From: CAYUIS01 sp964444825
GTDB lineage: Bacteria > Chloroflexota > Anaerolineae > B4-G1
Assembly (NCBI GenBank): GCA_964444825.1
Contig: CAYUIS010000061.1
Span: 1 to 27,838 of the forward strand
Direction of reading: 5' to 3'
Length of the DNA: 27,838 bases
A model generated the notes under the pieces. It did not search any database, was not told the origin of the DNA, and was given only the letters and a program-made list of their open reading frames with translations. Both the position numbers and the translations under genes were made by a program. This document shows, piece after piece, positions 15,558 through 24,247 of the stretch (position 1 is its first letter; each line of letters starts with the position of its first letter).

Positions 15558-16799
15558 ATGCGTGTCCTGGCTATCACCAATACGTTTCCCCCTGGTTACA
15601 CCGGTGGTGCTGAAGTTGCGAATTACCACACCTGTCGGGGGTTGATCCGTCGAGGGGTCGACTGTTCCATCCTGGTGATCAGCAACCGTATGCCTCAAAC
15701 GGAGAACGAGTGGTATGAGTTTGGTGGCATACCGGTCCATCGCGTGAGTTTCCACACCAAGGTACGGCGGCATCTGACAGACGTCTTCGACTGGCGTGTC
15801 TATCGTCTAGTTCGAGCCGAGCTACGCCAGTTGAGGCCTGATATCGTCCATATCAACAACGTCTCTGGGGCCACGCTAGCGCCCTACGTGGCCTGCCGCG
15901 TGATGAACGTGCCGGTAGTCAATACCCTGCACGACTTGTGGCTGCTGTGTCCCAACAATATGCTGTACCGGCGTGATGGCACGTTCTGCGATCCGGTGCA
16001 GAACCCAGGGGATTGTCGGGATTGTTACCGCCGCTACGATTTCTGGGGAAACGTTCCTTCTCGCCGGACCGTCTTTGCTGCTTTGACATCTAACGTCAGG
16101 GTTTTCATCTCCCCCAGCCAGGCCGTGATCGACCGGCATGTGGAAGCTGGCTATGCGGCGCATCGCTTCCGTCGGATACGGCTGGGATTTGATGGGCGCG
16201 TGTCTGAAGAGCCTCGCCACTCAGGCCTCCGGGCGGCGATCGGCATGGCACATCGACACCGGACGATCGTTTTTGTTGGGGGAGGGAGCCAGATAAAGGG
16301 CGCCCACGTCCTGCTCCAGGCCATCCCGATGATGTTGCGCCACATTGAGCGGCTGAGTGTCATAGTGGCCGGTGTTGGGGAAGCACGATATTTGGCCCAA
16401 TTCCGCCGATATGAGCCCATTGTAAATCTATTGGGATGGGTCCCCTTTGACGAGATAGAGGGCCTGTTTGGTGCGGCAGACTTGACCGTCGTCCCCTCAG
16501 TTTGCCACGAAAACTCGCCAGTAGCCATTTACAGCAGTCTGCGGGCTGGCACCCCCGTCGTCGGTTCTGCTTTTGGTGGTATTCCAGAGTTGATCAGCGC
16601 TGGCAGGACAGGTGATCTCTTCCCAGTGGGTGATGGCGCCGCTTTGGCGGAAAGGATCATTCTGCATTTCGCTCGCTCGGGCCACGACCGGCGTCGTATG
16701 CGGCAGCATTGTGTCGAATATGCTCGGACAAATCTGACGCTGGAAGAACACATTGAGGGCATCCTGCAAGTCTATCAGGATGTATTATTGGGCGGCTGA
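15558..16799 (+). CDS. GT4 glycosyltransferase with altered EX7E motif
   Basis: 413 residues, GT-B fold. The N-terminal part has the acceptor-side signature FPPGYTGGAEVANYH and a Cys-containing stretch (LCPNNMLYRRDGTFCDP, DCRDCYRR). The C-terminal donor domain has FVGGGSQIKGAHVLLQAI and ADLTVVPSVCHENSPVAIYSSLRAGTPVVGS. In the usual EX7E motif the first Glu is present (E318), but the second position is Ser326. ATG 15558 lies 11 bases after the GT2 stop with only a weak ribosome site. It should extend the glycan in the cytoplasm from a nucleotide sugar. Because of the changed motif the activity or mechanism may differ. Confidence 0.88.
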   Translation: MRVLAITNTFPPGYTGGAEVANYHTCRGLIRRGVDCSILVISNRMPQTENEWYEFGGIPVHRVSFHTKVRRHLTDVFDWRVYRLVRAELRQLRPDIVHINNVSGATLAPYVACRVMNVPVVNTLHDLWLLCPNNMLYRRDGTFCDPVQNPGDCRDCYRRYDFWGNVPSRRTVFAALTSNVRVFISPSQAVIDRHVEAGYAAHRFRRIRLGFDGRVSEEPRHSGLRAAIGMAHRHRTIVFVGGGSQIKGAHVLLQAIPMMLRHIERLSVIVAGVGEARYLAQFRRYEPIVNLLGWVPFDEIEGLFGAADLTVVPSVCHENSPVAIYSSLRAGTPVVGSAFGGIPELISAGRTGDLFPVGDGAALAERIILHFARSGHDRRRMRQHCVEYARTNLTLEEHIEGILQVYQDVLLGG

Positions 16800-16839
16800 T
16801 TTGTACGTTCCCGATGGCGATAACCTGACGAAACGATCC

Positions 16840-19344
16840 ATGGCTGAGATTCGTCCTGGAAGACCAAGGCGGGTGCTCTATTGGGTGGCCTTCACATGTA
16901 TTCTATTGTGTAGTGCCGTCTTGATCTGCTATCGTATTGATGAACCACTATGGGAAAGCGGTCATCATGGTCATCATATGGCGGAACTTCCCCACAATGC
17001 TTTGAATTACCTGCGCTTTGGCTATTGGGATACCAAGCTTGGTTATGTCTTGAACTATGGCAAGCTTGAGCCAGTTGGTGGATTCTCGTATCGGGTGGAT
17101 CACCCCATGGTGGGACCCGTGATGATCTCTCTTGCCTACCGGGTCTTTGGCGTCGATGAGTGGAGTGCTCGACTGGCTTTTGTGATTCTGGCGTTGGGCA
17201 GCTCGGTGCTCACTTTTCTCCTTGCACTGCGTCTGTCGGAAAACCGGTGGAATGCAATGGCTGCCCTATTGCTCTGTGCCTGGTCACCCATGATGCTCTT
17301 CTACGGCAGGGTGCCAGCTCCGCATAACGTAAGTCTGTTCTTCTCTCTGCTCTTTTTCTATCTCTACTGGCGTTGGTTTGTCACCGAGCGCTCTGGTTAC
17401 CTGATCGCTGCCTTTGCGATGCTCACGGTAGGGGCCTTTACGGATTGGATTGCTTACTTTGCCATTGGGCCTGTTCTTGTCCACTACTTTTTCTTCCGTG
17501 GCAAAGCGCGAAAGTGGCCGGTCGTTTTAGCGTTCATGCTTTGCCCATTTCTGCTGTTTGGCCTCTACCTCGCGTGGATATTCTGGCTGGTTGGTCCCCA
17601 TTCACTGCAGAATCTGTGGGGCACTTTTGTGGATCGGACTATATCCAGCCATGGTTTGGGTGTGCCACTCACCGTCAGTGGCGTGTTGCGTGTCTACTAC
17701 GAGCGGGCCGTTTACTGGCTCACGATGCCCGTGCTGGCGTTATCCATCGGCTGGATCGTTTCGTTTGGCCGGATGCTTGTCAGCCGCCGTATCTCAGCTT
17801 CCCAGGGTCTACTTTTCGCTCTGTTTGCTTTTGGATTCAGCTATAATCTGGTTTTCACCAATCTGGTGATGGTTCACGATTTCTCCATGCTCTACCATTT
17901 GGTGCCGGCCTTTGCACTGGCTTCGGCTTCGGTGTTAGTTTGGATAGCTGCTCGTTACTCTCACAGAACAACCATCTTGACCGGCGTAGCCATCGGGATG
18001 GTTCTGGCCCTGTTCGCCGGGCAGTCGTTCAAAGCCTTTTGGACGGAACATGGCAAGGATGTTCCTCATACCGAGGTGTACTACGCAGGAAAGGCCCTGG
18101 ATGAAGTCGTATCGGACACCGGAAGCTACATTGACGCTGTTGAGTTCACCCCTTACCTTGCGCTCAGGATGTATGCCGCTGCCGATAGGTCTTTCCGCAG
18201 GGTGGAAACATTGGATGATTTCGTAAAAGTAGAGGATGACCCAACTTATGAGGCCATAGTTGTAAATAACTCTGACGGCACAGAAGCTGAACTTCGGGAG
18301 TACCTGACCGAAGGATATCCGAGGACGGATGTCTCAGGTTATTCCATCTTTGAGCTGGATCGAGACGGTTCAAACACAGTGGTCGAAAACCCCCATATCG
18401 AGAATCCGTACAAGATCACGTTTCAGGACCAGATCGAGTTCTTGGGTTTCGATATAGACCGGTTTGTGTATCAGAAAGATGAGCAGATCGAGTGGACGGA
18501 GCGATATCTGACCCAACACGCCGAGCTTTTGCCGGAGTACCGGACGACCTTCCGGGTGGTCAACTATTGGCGGAAGATAACGGGCGAGCCGATTGACTAC
18601 ACGCTGAGGACTCAATTCGACGCCCACAACGGTCAACTGTATCGCCTTGAGCAGCCGTACGGTGGACTTGATGATCTGTATCCAACTGTGTATTGGCCAA
18701 CCAATCAGATCATTCGAGAGGAGTTCGAGATTGTCGTACCGGCCGAACATCCATCGCTGAATTATGGGATGTGGGTCAGCGTTGAGAGAGATGCAGGGTG
18801 GTATCTGCTTCCCGAGGCATCTCAACTGACGGATACAACCAATCGCGTCAGGGTGGGGCAAATCTACGTCAGGGCCACCGCGACCGAGGTCTCACCAGAG
18901 TCGATCAGCTATAACATAGACTACCCTGTTGATGTCAGACTGGACGGGGGACTGTCGCTGATCGAACTTGGTTTGAGTCAGGACGCTGTATATCCCGGTG
19001 ATCTGTTAGTCGTCACGCTGACCTGGCGCGCCCAGACTGAGGTTGGACAGGACTATAAGGTATTTGTCCATGTGATGGATCCAGGGGGCAGGCTGGTGGC
19101 CCAGCACGATGGGAAACCTGACCATTGGAGGCAGCCTACTTCCCAGTGGGAGCCAGGGACGCCGATACAAGATGCACATCCGGTGCTCTTTCCTCTCGAT
19201 GTGCCCCCCGGCACGTATGATATCCAGGTGGGTATGTATCAAGAGGGAACGATGGAGCGACTCTCTGTGCTGTCGGCCTCAGGATCCCCTTCTAGCGACG
19301 TTGTGCAGGTGGGAACGGTGGAGGTATTACCCCTGGATGAGTGA
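16840..19344 (+). CDS. GT39/PMT-like membrane glycosyltransferase with large soluble C-terminal half
   Basis: About 834 residues. Residues about 12-392 hold roughly ten to twelve membrane helices of the PMT_2/ArnT-like GT-C type. The first loop is acidic and His-rich (WESGHHGHHMAELPHNA), where these enzymes keep catalytic acidic residues. Such proteins use polyprenyl-phosphate sugars on the outer face. From about 395 the chain is soluble. The last part (from about 697) is a beta domain with VYPGDLLVVTLTWRA, YKVFVHVMDPGGRLVAQHDG, and PPGTYDIQVGMY. The start is uncertain: ATG 16840 gives a normal basic-then-hydrophobic N-terminus, while ATG 16780 or TTG 16753 would overlap the GT4 gene. The acceptor is unknown. 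Confidence 0.85.
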   Translation: MAEIRPGRPRRVLYWVAFTCILLCSAVLICYRIDEPLWESGHHGHHMAELPHNALNYLRFGYWDTKLGYVLNYGKLEPVGGFSYRVDHPMVGPVMISLAYRVFGVDEWSARLAFVILALGSSVLTFLLALRLSENRWNAMAALLLCAWSPMMLFYGRVPAPHNVSLFFSLLFFYLYWRWFVTERSGYLIAAFAMLTVGAFTDWIAYFAIGPVLVHYFFFRGKARKWPVVLAFMLCPFLLFGLYLAWIFWLVGPHSLQNLWGTFVDRTISSHGLGVPLTVSGVLRVYYERAVYWLTMPVLALSIGWIVSFGRMLVSRRISASQGLLFALFAFGFSYNLVFTNLVMVHDFSMLYHLVPAFALASASVLVWIAARYSHRTTILTGVAIGMVLALFAGQSFKAFWTEHGKDVPHTEVYYAGKALDEVVSDTGSYIDAVEFTPYLALRMYAAADRSFRRVETLDDFVKVEDDPTYEAIVVNNSDGTEAELREYLTEGYPRTDVSGYSIFELDRDGSNTVVENPHIENPYKITFQDQIEFLGFDIDRFVYQKDEQIEWTERYLTQHAELLPEYRTTFRVVNYWRKITGEPIDYTLRTQFDAHNGQLYRLEQPYGGLDDLYPTVYWPTNQIIREEFEIVVPAEHPSLNYGMWVSVERDAGWYLLPEASQLTDTTNRVRVGQIYVRATATEVSPESISYNIDYPVDVRLDGGLSLIELGLSQDAVYPGDLLVVTLTWRAQTEVGQDYKVFVHVMDPGGRLVAQHDGKPDHWRQPTSQWEPGTPIQDAHPVLFPLDVPPGTYDIQVGMYQEGTMERLSVLSASGSPSSDVVQVGTVEVLPLDE

Positions 19345-19384
19345 GGCACATCCTGCGGGCCTAGCAGAAGAGGTTGGGCGCTCG

Positions 19385-20629
19385 ATGCGCCTTCTCCACG
19401 TGACCCACCAGTACCGTCCGGCCATTGGCGGAGCTGAGCGGTATATCACTGACCTTTCCGAGGAGCTGGCACGGCGCGGTCACCAGGTGGACGTATTCAC
19501 CAGCCGCTCGACGGACTATCGCTCTTGGCGCGGCGATCTGCCGCGTTTCGAGCAGCTCGACGGTGTGAACGTCCACCGCTTCAGCGCGCTGCCGCGTACA
19601 AAATGGATATGGCGGGCGCTGGCCTATGGGTTCGAGCACTACTGGCGTACGGGGCGGCGTCGCTACGAGCCCTTTATCTTTTTCGGCAACGGCCCCATTT
19701 GTCCGGGGATGTTCTCTGCAGTGCTGCGCCGCGCTCGCCGGTACGACCTGGTCCACATCAATAACCTTCACTACTCACAGGCGCTCACTGCCTATGTCGC
19801 CGCTCGCCTACGCCAGCTTCCGATCGTCATCACGCCCCACGTGCATGCTGAGCAGCGGGTAACCCACGATGTCCATTACATGCACAGCATTTTGCGAGGT
19901 AGCGATGCTGTGCTAGCTGATACCCAGGCCGAAAAAGAATACCTTTTCAAACGGGGCTGGAACCGAGAGATCGTTGCCGGTGGAATCGGTATGCGGTTAG
20001 ATCACTTTCCATCTCTTGATCGACGACAATGTCGAAACCGCTTTGATCTCCCGGAGCATGGGTTCGTGATCCTGTTCCTGGGGCGCAAGACCGAGTATAA
20101 AGGGCTTGACATGTGTCTGGAGGCATTCTCGGCCCTTCGTCAGCAACGGCAGGACGTGCGCTTTCTGGCCGTAGGGCCTGAGACAGAATTCTCCCGGCAA
20201 TTGTGGCCTCGATATAATGGGTTGGAGGGCATAACTGTGCGTGGGGTGGTCTCGGATGAGGAACGACTGGCTGCATTGGCGGCCTGTGACGTGCTCGTCA
20301 TGCCCTCGGTTGGGGAGGCTTTTGGGATCGTGTATCTGGAAGCTTGGGCTTATCACAAGCCCGTCGTTGGGGCCAAGATAGAGTCGGTGTCTTCCATCGT
20401 CGGAGATGGCCAGGATGGTTTCCTGGTCGAGCCTGAGCAGGTCGCCTCGCTGACTCAGCGCTTGGCCCAAATGGCCGATAACCCAGAGATGACACGGGCG
20501 ATGGGCCGACAGGGACGCATCAAGCTGGAGAGGCGCTACACTGTCGAACGTATTGCCGATGTAGTGGAGGGGACCTGTGCCCGGGTAGTGCGACGACATC
20601 ATACGTTGAGGGATAGAAACAGGGCCTAG
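19385..20629 (+). CDS. GT4 glycosyltransferase
   Basis: About 414 residues, GT-B fold. It opens with MRLLHVTHQYRPAIGGAERYI, the typical first strand and glycine loop of GT4. The donor domain has ILFLGRKTEYKGLDMCLEAF and MPSVGEAFGIVYLEAWAYHKPVVG with an intact EX7E (E311 and E319). ATG 19385 places the family start at residue 1. ATG 19337 in frame would add 16 residues and overlap the GT39-like stop by 8 bases; both are possible. There is no added C-terminal tail, unlike several neighbours. A 98-base gap follows it. Sugar specificity is not readable. Confidence 0.9.
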   Translation: MRLLHVTHQYRPAIGGAERYITDLSEELARRGHQVDVFTSRSTDYRSWRGDLPRFEQLDGVNVHRFSALPRTKWIWRALAYGFEHYWRTGRRRYEPFIFFGNGPICPGMFSAVLRRARRYDLVHINNLHYSQALTAYVAARLRQLPIVITPHVHAEQRVTHDVHYMHSILRGSDAVLADTQAEKEYLFKRGWNREIVAGGIGMRLDHFPSLDRRQCRNRFDLPEHGFVILFLGRKTEYKGLDMCLEAFSALRQQRQDVRFLAVGPETEFSRQLWPRYNGLEGITVRGVVSDEERLAALAACDVLVMPSVGEAFGIVYLEAWAYHKPVVGAKIESVSSIVGDGQDGFLVEPEQVASLTQRLAQMADNPEMTRAMGRQGRIKLERRYTVERIADVVEGTCARVVRRHHTLRDRNRA

Positions 20630-20713
20630 ATACAGAATTGGCGTCAAATCCACATCTACCGTGTCTGTTGAATGGAATGAGGCTGAAAAGACGCGATGTG
20701 TGAGTCACAATTT

Positions 20714-20720
20714 GGAGGAG
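20714..20720 (+). promoter_or_regulatory. Strong ribosome binding site for a GTG start
   Basis: GGAGGAG stands seven bases before GTG 20728, the best Shine-Dalgarno match in the window. It fixes that GTG as the start; the ATG at 20721 is in a different frame. Confidence 0.75.
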
Positions 20721-20727
20721 ATGTATC

Positions 20728-22404
20728 GTGCGCGTTAGCCTAATCAATCTGAACCTGGTGGCTCATGACGCCATTGGGCAGTGTATGTTGAATCAGGTTC
20801 GCTACTTCAGGCGACGGGGGGATGAGGTGCAGGTCTGTGTGCTGCATCCGCCGCAGGGCATTCCAGAGGACGTTAAGGCATTGACCCGAGTGGTCAGCCT
20901 GGGAGAACTAGTCGCCCATCGTGACAGTTCCTTTGCCCGCTCGGATCTATATGTCTATCACTACCCGGGGCGCTACCCGTTGGTGGAAAGCATCAAGGGG
21001 ATCGAACGGGGAGCGGTAATTCTATATTACCACAACGTCACCCCACCCGAGGTGTGGGCAAGCGCCTTCGAGCAGGAAACCCTGAGGCACAGCATACAGA
21101 GTGTTGGTTCGCTTGCACACTACGCGGACTTGATCGTCGCCGATAGCCCCTTTAATGCCGATCAGTTGGTTGAGGAGCACGGATGCGAGCGGGATCGTAT
21201 CCGGGTGCTGCCCCTGGCCGTGGCGCTAGATCGGTTCAGCCCTGGTCCGCGGGAACAAGCATTGGTCGAGGAATATCGGCTAGAGGGGCGGCGGGTGATT
21301 CTCTTTGTCGGGCGGATGGCTGGGAACAAGCGAATCGATCTGCTCGTCGAGGCGCTGTCTCTGGTGCAGCGACAGGTGCCCAACACCGTCCTGCTGTTGG
21401 TGGGTGACGATCAGGGTAATCCAGCGATTCGAGAGGCCGTCGCCCGAGCACGGACTCTTGCCAAGGAACTCGACGTCACCAAAGACGTGATAATCACAGG
21501 TGTTGTGGATCAGTCATTGCCCTACTACCGCTTGGCTGATGTGTACGCCACAGCCAGCTTGCACGAGGGGTTCGGTGTGCCGCTTATTGAGGCGATGGCC
21601 TCTGGAGTGCCGGTTGTGGCCAGCCGGGCCACAGCTCATCCGTGGGTGGTCGGGGAGGCCGGCCTGCTGGCTGAACCAGACGATGCCACGGACCTGGCGG
21701 ATAGGATTCTCCAGGTGCTGATCGATGACGGCTTGCGGGGCGATTTGGTGCGTCGCGGGTTGGCGCGCGCGCGCGCGTTCTCATTGGAGAGTTACGAGAC
21801 AGGGTGGGCCAGGATAGTCGCCGATGCCACGGCCTGGCTGCCTGAACAGCCCTATCCCCGGCCTCGCTCCGTGCCGGGACAGCCTGTGATGACGGCCATC
21901 GATACTGAGGAGGCAGAGGTTCCCTTGGTGATCCACGACCTATTGCTCGACAGCGAGCTGGGTCAGTTGGAAGACTCTGCCGACGTAATGATACGTGACT
22001 ACACTGTGAGCTCCAGGATTCCCCTGGTGGGCACCTTCGTTGCCTGGTTCCGGCGCAACCTCACTTCCCACTTGCGTGAGCCCTACGTGGACCCGACGTT
22101 CGAGCGGCAGGTAGCGTTCAACCAACAGATGGTTGAGATGATGCGGGAAGTCTTGGAGCGTGTAGCGACATATCTGAAAGGTACGGAAGAGAAAACGTGC
22201 GACACGATGCAGCGTCAACGGGAGCTTGAGGATCACTTGACCCGTGTGGAGACCTGGTTGGGGCTGTTATCAACCCAGGTGATTCTGGCGGAAAAAGACC
22301 GCTCTGCCGCTCTAGATGACGATCAGTTGGCCGGACTCTACCAGCGGGTTGAAGAGCTGCACGATCGACTGATACAACAGCAGCGGCGGCAATCTGATAC
22401 CTGA
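20728..22404 (+). CDS. GT4 glycosyltransferase with shared C-terminal module B
   Basis: 558 residues, longer than a normal GT4 (about 370-400). The GT-B part spans about 1-370: N-terminal MRVSLINLNLVAHDAIGQ, then ILFVGRMAGNKRIDLLVEAL and ASLHEGFGVPLIEAMASGVPVVAS with EX7E at E280/E288. Residues about 390-558 are an added region. It holds a hydrophobic and FRR-containing segment (428-447) leading into YVDPTFERQVAFN (453-465), then long charged helices to the end with coiled-coil character. Segment 428-483 aligns without gaps to the GT2 at 14143. The GTG start is set by a strong ribosome site after a 98-base gap. It is likely a cytoplasmic glycan-extending enzyme held in a complex. Confidence 0.9.
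   Translation: MRVSLINLNLVAHDAIGQCMLNQVRYFRRRGDEVQVCVLHPPQGIPEDVKALTRVVSLGELVAHRDSSFARSDLYVYHYPGRYPLVESIKGIERGAVILYYHNVTPPEVWASAFEQETLRHSIQSVGSLAHYADLIVADSPFNADQLVEEHGCERDRIRVLPLAVALDRFSPGPREQALVEEYRLEGRRVILFVGRMAGNKRIDLLVEALSLVQRQVPNTVLLLVGDDQGNPAIREAVARARTLAKELDVTKDVIITGVVDQSLPYYRLADVYATASLHEGFGVPLIEAMASGVPVVASRATAHPWVVGEAGLLAEPDDATDLADRILQVLIDDGLRGDLVRRGLARARAFSLESYETGWARIVADATAWLPEQPYPRPRSVPGQPVMTAIDTEEAEVPLVIHDLLLDSELGQLEDSADVMIRDYTVSSRIPLVGTFVAWFRRNLTSHLREPYVDPTFERQVAFNQQMVEMMREVLERVATYLKGTEEKTCDTMQRQRELEDHLTRVETWLGLLSTQVILAEKDRSAALDDDQLAGLYQRVEELHDRLIQQQRRQSDT
22009..22176 (+). other. Shared C-terminal module B, copy 2 (on the GT4)
   Basis: Residues 428-483 of the GT4, matching residues 361-416 of the GT2 gene product without gaps (16 of 56 identical by eye). 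Shared key positions are S, PxVG, A-FRR, YV-P, Q-FN and LE. The attached catalytic domains are of different folds (GT-A and GT-B), so the likeness does not come from the enzyme parts. Confidence 0.75.
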
Positions 22405-22406
22405 CC

Positions 22407-24152
22407 ATGGGACCTTGTAGCGAGAATCAGGCTGGCCGGATGAGACAGACCACCCCGTTCGATTTGCAGGATACGGAACGAGTGCGCGACTATCTGGAGC
22501 ACAGTGTCGCCGACCCTGCGGCGGCTGATGAATATCGAGCCTATTTGAACGATACATTTCATTGCCTTCTGACAACGATGGACTTTTTGCCGGATCGTCC
22601 CGGCCGCGTATTGGAAATTGGGGCTACGCCCTATTACTTGACCCTGCTGATGAAACGTTTCCGACCCTATGAACTGGAGCTGGTTACCTTGTCTGACGAG
22701 GTAGAGGCAAGCGACAGTGCCACTCGTAGTATCGTGCTGGACAATCCTGCCTTTGACGAACGGCACGAACTAGATTCCCGCCAGGTCAACATTGAGCGCC
22801 AGGTGTTCCCCTATGATAGTGAAACCTTCGACGGTGTGGTGTTCTGCGAGGTGCTGGAGCATCTAGCCCGCGATCCGGTGGCAGCGTTGGCCGAGATGCA
22901 CCGTGTGCTCAAGCCAGGTGGCTGGCTGGTCGCTACCACACCTAACGCGGCTTGGTACGAAAACATCGCCAAGTTATGGCTGGCCCAAAACACCTATTCG
23001 TCCTACACGCTAAACAGTCCGTACGGACGGCATCACCGGGAGTATACGCTTTCAGAACTGGAGCAGTTGCTGACCCTGCTTGGCTTTGATATCGAACGGG
23101 CTGAAGCGCGAGATGTGCACCCCGGACGTAGGCTGAGCCTGCGCAGCCGTGTCTTCCGGGCCCTCAAACCGGCTCGCTTTCACGAAGAGGGATTATTTTG
23201 TCGCGCCGTCAAGGCCCGGCCGTTGAAGCTCGCACGTCCCGGCTGGCTGTACGGCGTCGACTATGGCGACAAGATGGCTATCCCAGCCTATATGCTTGCC
23301 GGAGCGACTGGTACCCTACGACACTCATCTCTTCGCCTGCCGGCGACAACACCAGGCCCCAGCCGCTTTTCGCGTAGGCTGTGCAAGTTATGTGACATAA
23401 ACGATTGGCATGGTGAAGACTGGTTGAGTATCCTAGACGAGATGGGGTTGGGCTACCAACGTGGTTCTCAGAAGCGCCATCGCAAGGCGTGGGAGTGGGT
23501 GTATGGCGTATATGGCCTCAAGCAACTTGGCATGTTACATGAGGGAGTGAGTGCACTCGGTGTGGGTGCGGGCACAGAGCACGTTCTGTTCTATCTGGCC
23601 AATCACCTTGGCCATGTGCTTGCTACTGACATCTATGGCGAGGGTTCCTTCGCGGATTCGACCGCGCCACCAGGAATGCTGGATCATCCGGAGTCGTTTG
23701 CGCCGTTTCCATATCGCCACGATCGCCTCTCGACGCGGTATATGGATGGACGCAGGTTGGACCTGCCGGATGATTCCTTCGATGTGGCGTTCTCCTTCTC
23801 ATCTATTGAGCACTTTGGTGGGCACATGGCGGCCGCAGAATCCCTGCGCGAGATGGGGCGCGTCGTACGGCCTGGTGGTGTGGTCGTCATCACCACCGAA
23901 CTTGTCGTCAACGGTGTATCACACCAAGAGTTTTTTCTTCCTGATCAGATATATCGCAATCTGATTGAACCTTCAGGTCTGCGGTTGATAGAGGATATAG
24001 ACTTTTCGCTCTCGGAAGAGACGCTGTCTGCCCTGGTTAACGCAGGCCATGTTGGTTGGGAGGAGATCATTCCGCACGTACTTATTAGGTATGGCGACAT
24101 AGTGTGGACCTCGATTGCGCTGTTCCTGGAAAAGCCCGCGCAGGAATGCTGA
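22407..24152 (+). CDS. Tandem double SAM methyltransferase
   Basis: 581 residues containing two class I methyltransferase domains. The first (about 60-240) has RVLEIGATPYYL (67-78), FDGVVFCEVLEHLARDP and HRVLKPGGWLVATTPN, as in Methyltransf_11/23; its glycine loop is poor (GATP instead of GxGxG). A linker with several Cys and Trp residues (about 325-370) follows. The second domain (about 375-560) has VSALGVGAGTEHVLFYLA, VLATDIYG, LPDDSFDVAFSFSSIEHFGG and GRVVRPGGVVVITTE. ATG 22407 begins 2 bases after the upstream stop; ATG 22440 is an alternative. In this context it probably methylates sugars of the glycan, perhaps two positions, or one domain is structural. The substrate is unknown. Confidence 0.88.
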   Translation: MGPCSENQAGRMRQTTPFDLQDTERVRDYLEHSVADPAAADEYRAYLNDTFHCLLTTMDFLPDRPGRVLEIGATPYYLTLLMKRFRPYELELVTLSDEVEASDSATRSIVLDNPAFDERHELDSRQVNIERQVFPYDSETFDGVVFCEVLEHLARDPVAALAEMHRVLKPGGWLVATTPNAAWYENIAKLWLAQNTYSSYTLNSPYGRHHREYTLSELEQLLTLLGFDIERAEARDVHPGRRLSLRSRVFRALKPARFHEEGLFCRAVKARPLKLARPGWLYGVDYGDKMAIPAYMLAGATGTLRHSSLRLPATTPGPSRFSRRLCKLCDINDWHGEDWLSILDEMGLGYQRGSQKRHRKAWEWVYGVYGLKQLGMLHEGVSALGVGAGTEHVLFYLANHLGHVLATDIYGEGSFADSTAPPGMLDHPESFAPFPYRHDRLSTRYMDGRRLDLPDDSFDVAFSFSSIEHFGGHMAAAESLREMGRVVRPGGVVVITTELVVNGVSHQEFFLPDQIYRNLIEPSGLRLIEDIDFSLSEETLSALVNAGHVGWEEIIPHVLIRYGDIVWTSIALFLEKPAQEC

Positions 24153-24247
24153 TGACAGGTCATAGATAGTAGGGAGCAATGCAGGAGTGCGTATCAGCAT
24201 GCTCGGGACCTGCCGACAGATGAGGGTGATGTGAGCGAAAAAGGGCA

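Noticed and set aside
20630..20727. Promoter or small gene in the 98-base gap before the last GT4
   Set aside because: No convincing -35/-10 pair and no coding potential; only the strong ribosome site near its end is supported.
21763..21777. Alternating GC run (15 bases) that might form Z-DNA
   Set aside because: It encodes an ordinary Ala-Arg helix segment in the GT4 gene; one short run is expected by chance at this GC content.
24153..24247. CAGGTC/GACCTG inverted pair before the GH99-like gene, considered as operator or terminator
   Set aside because: The six-base arms are about 45 bases apart with nothing else symmetrical and no T-run.
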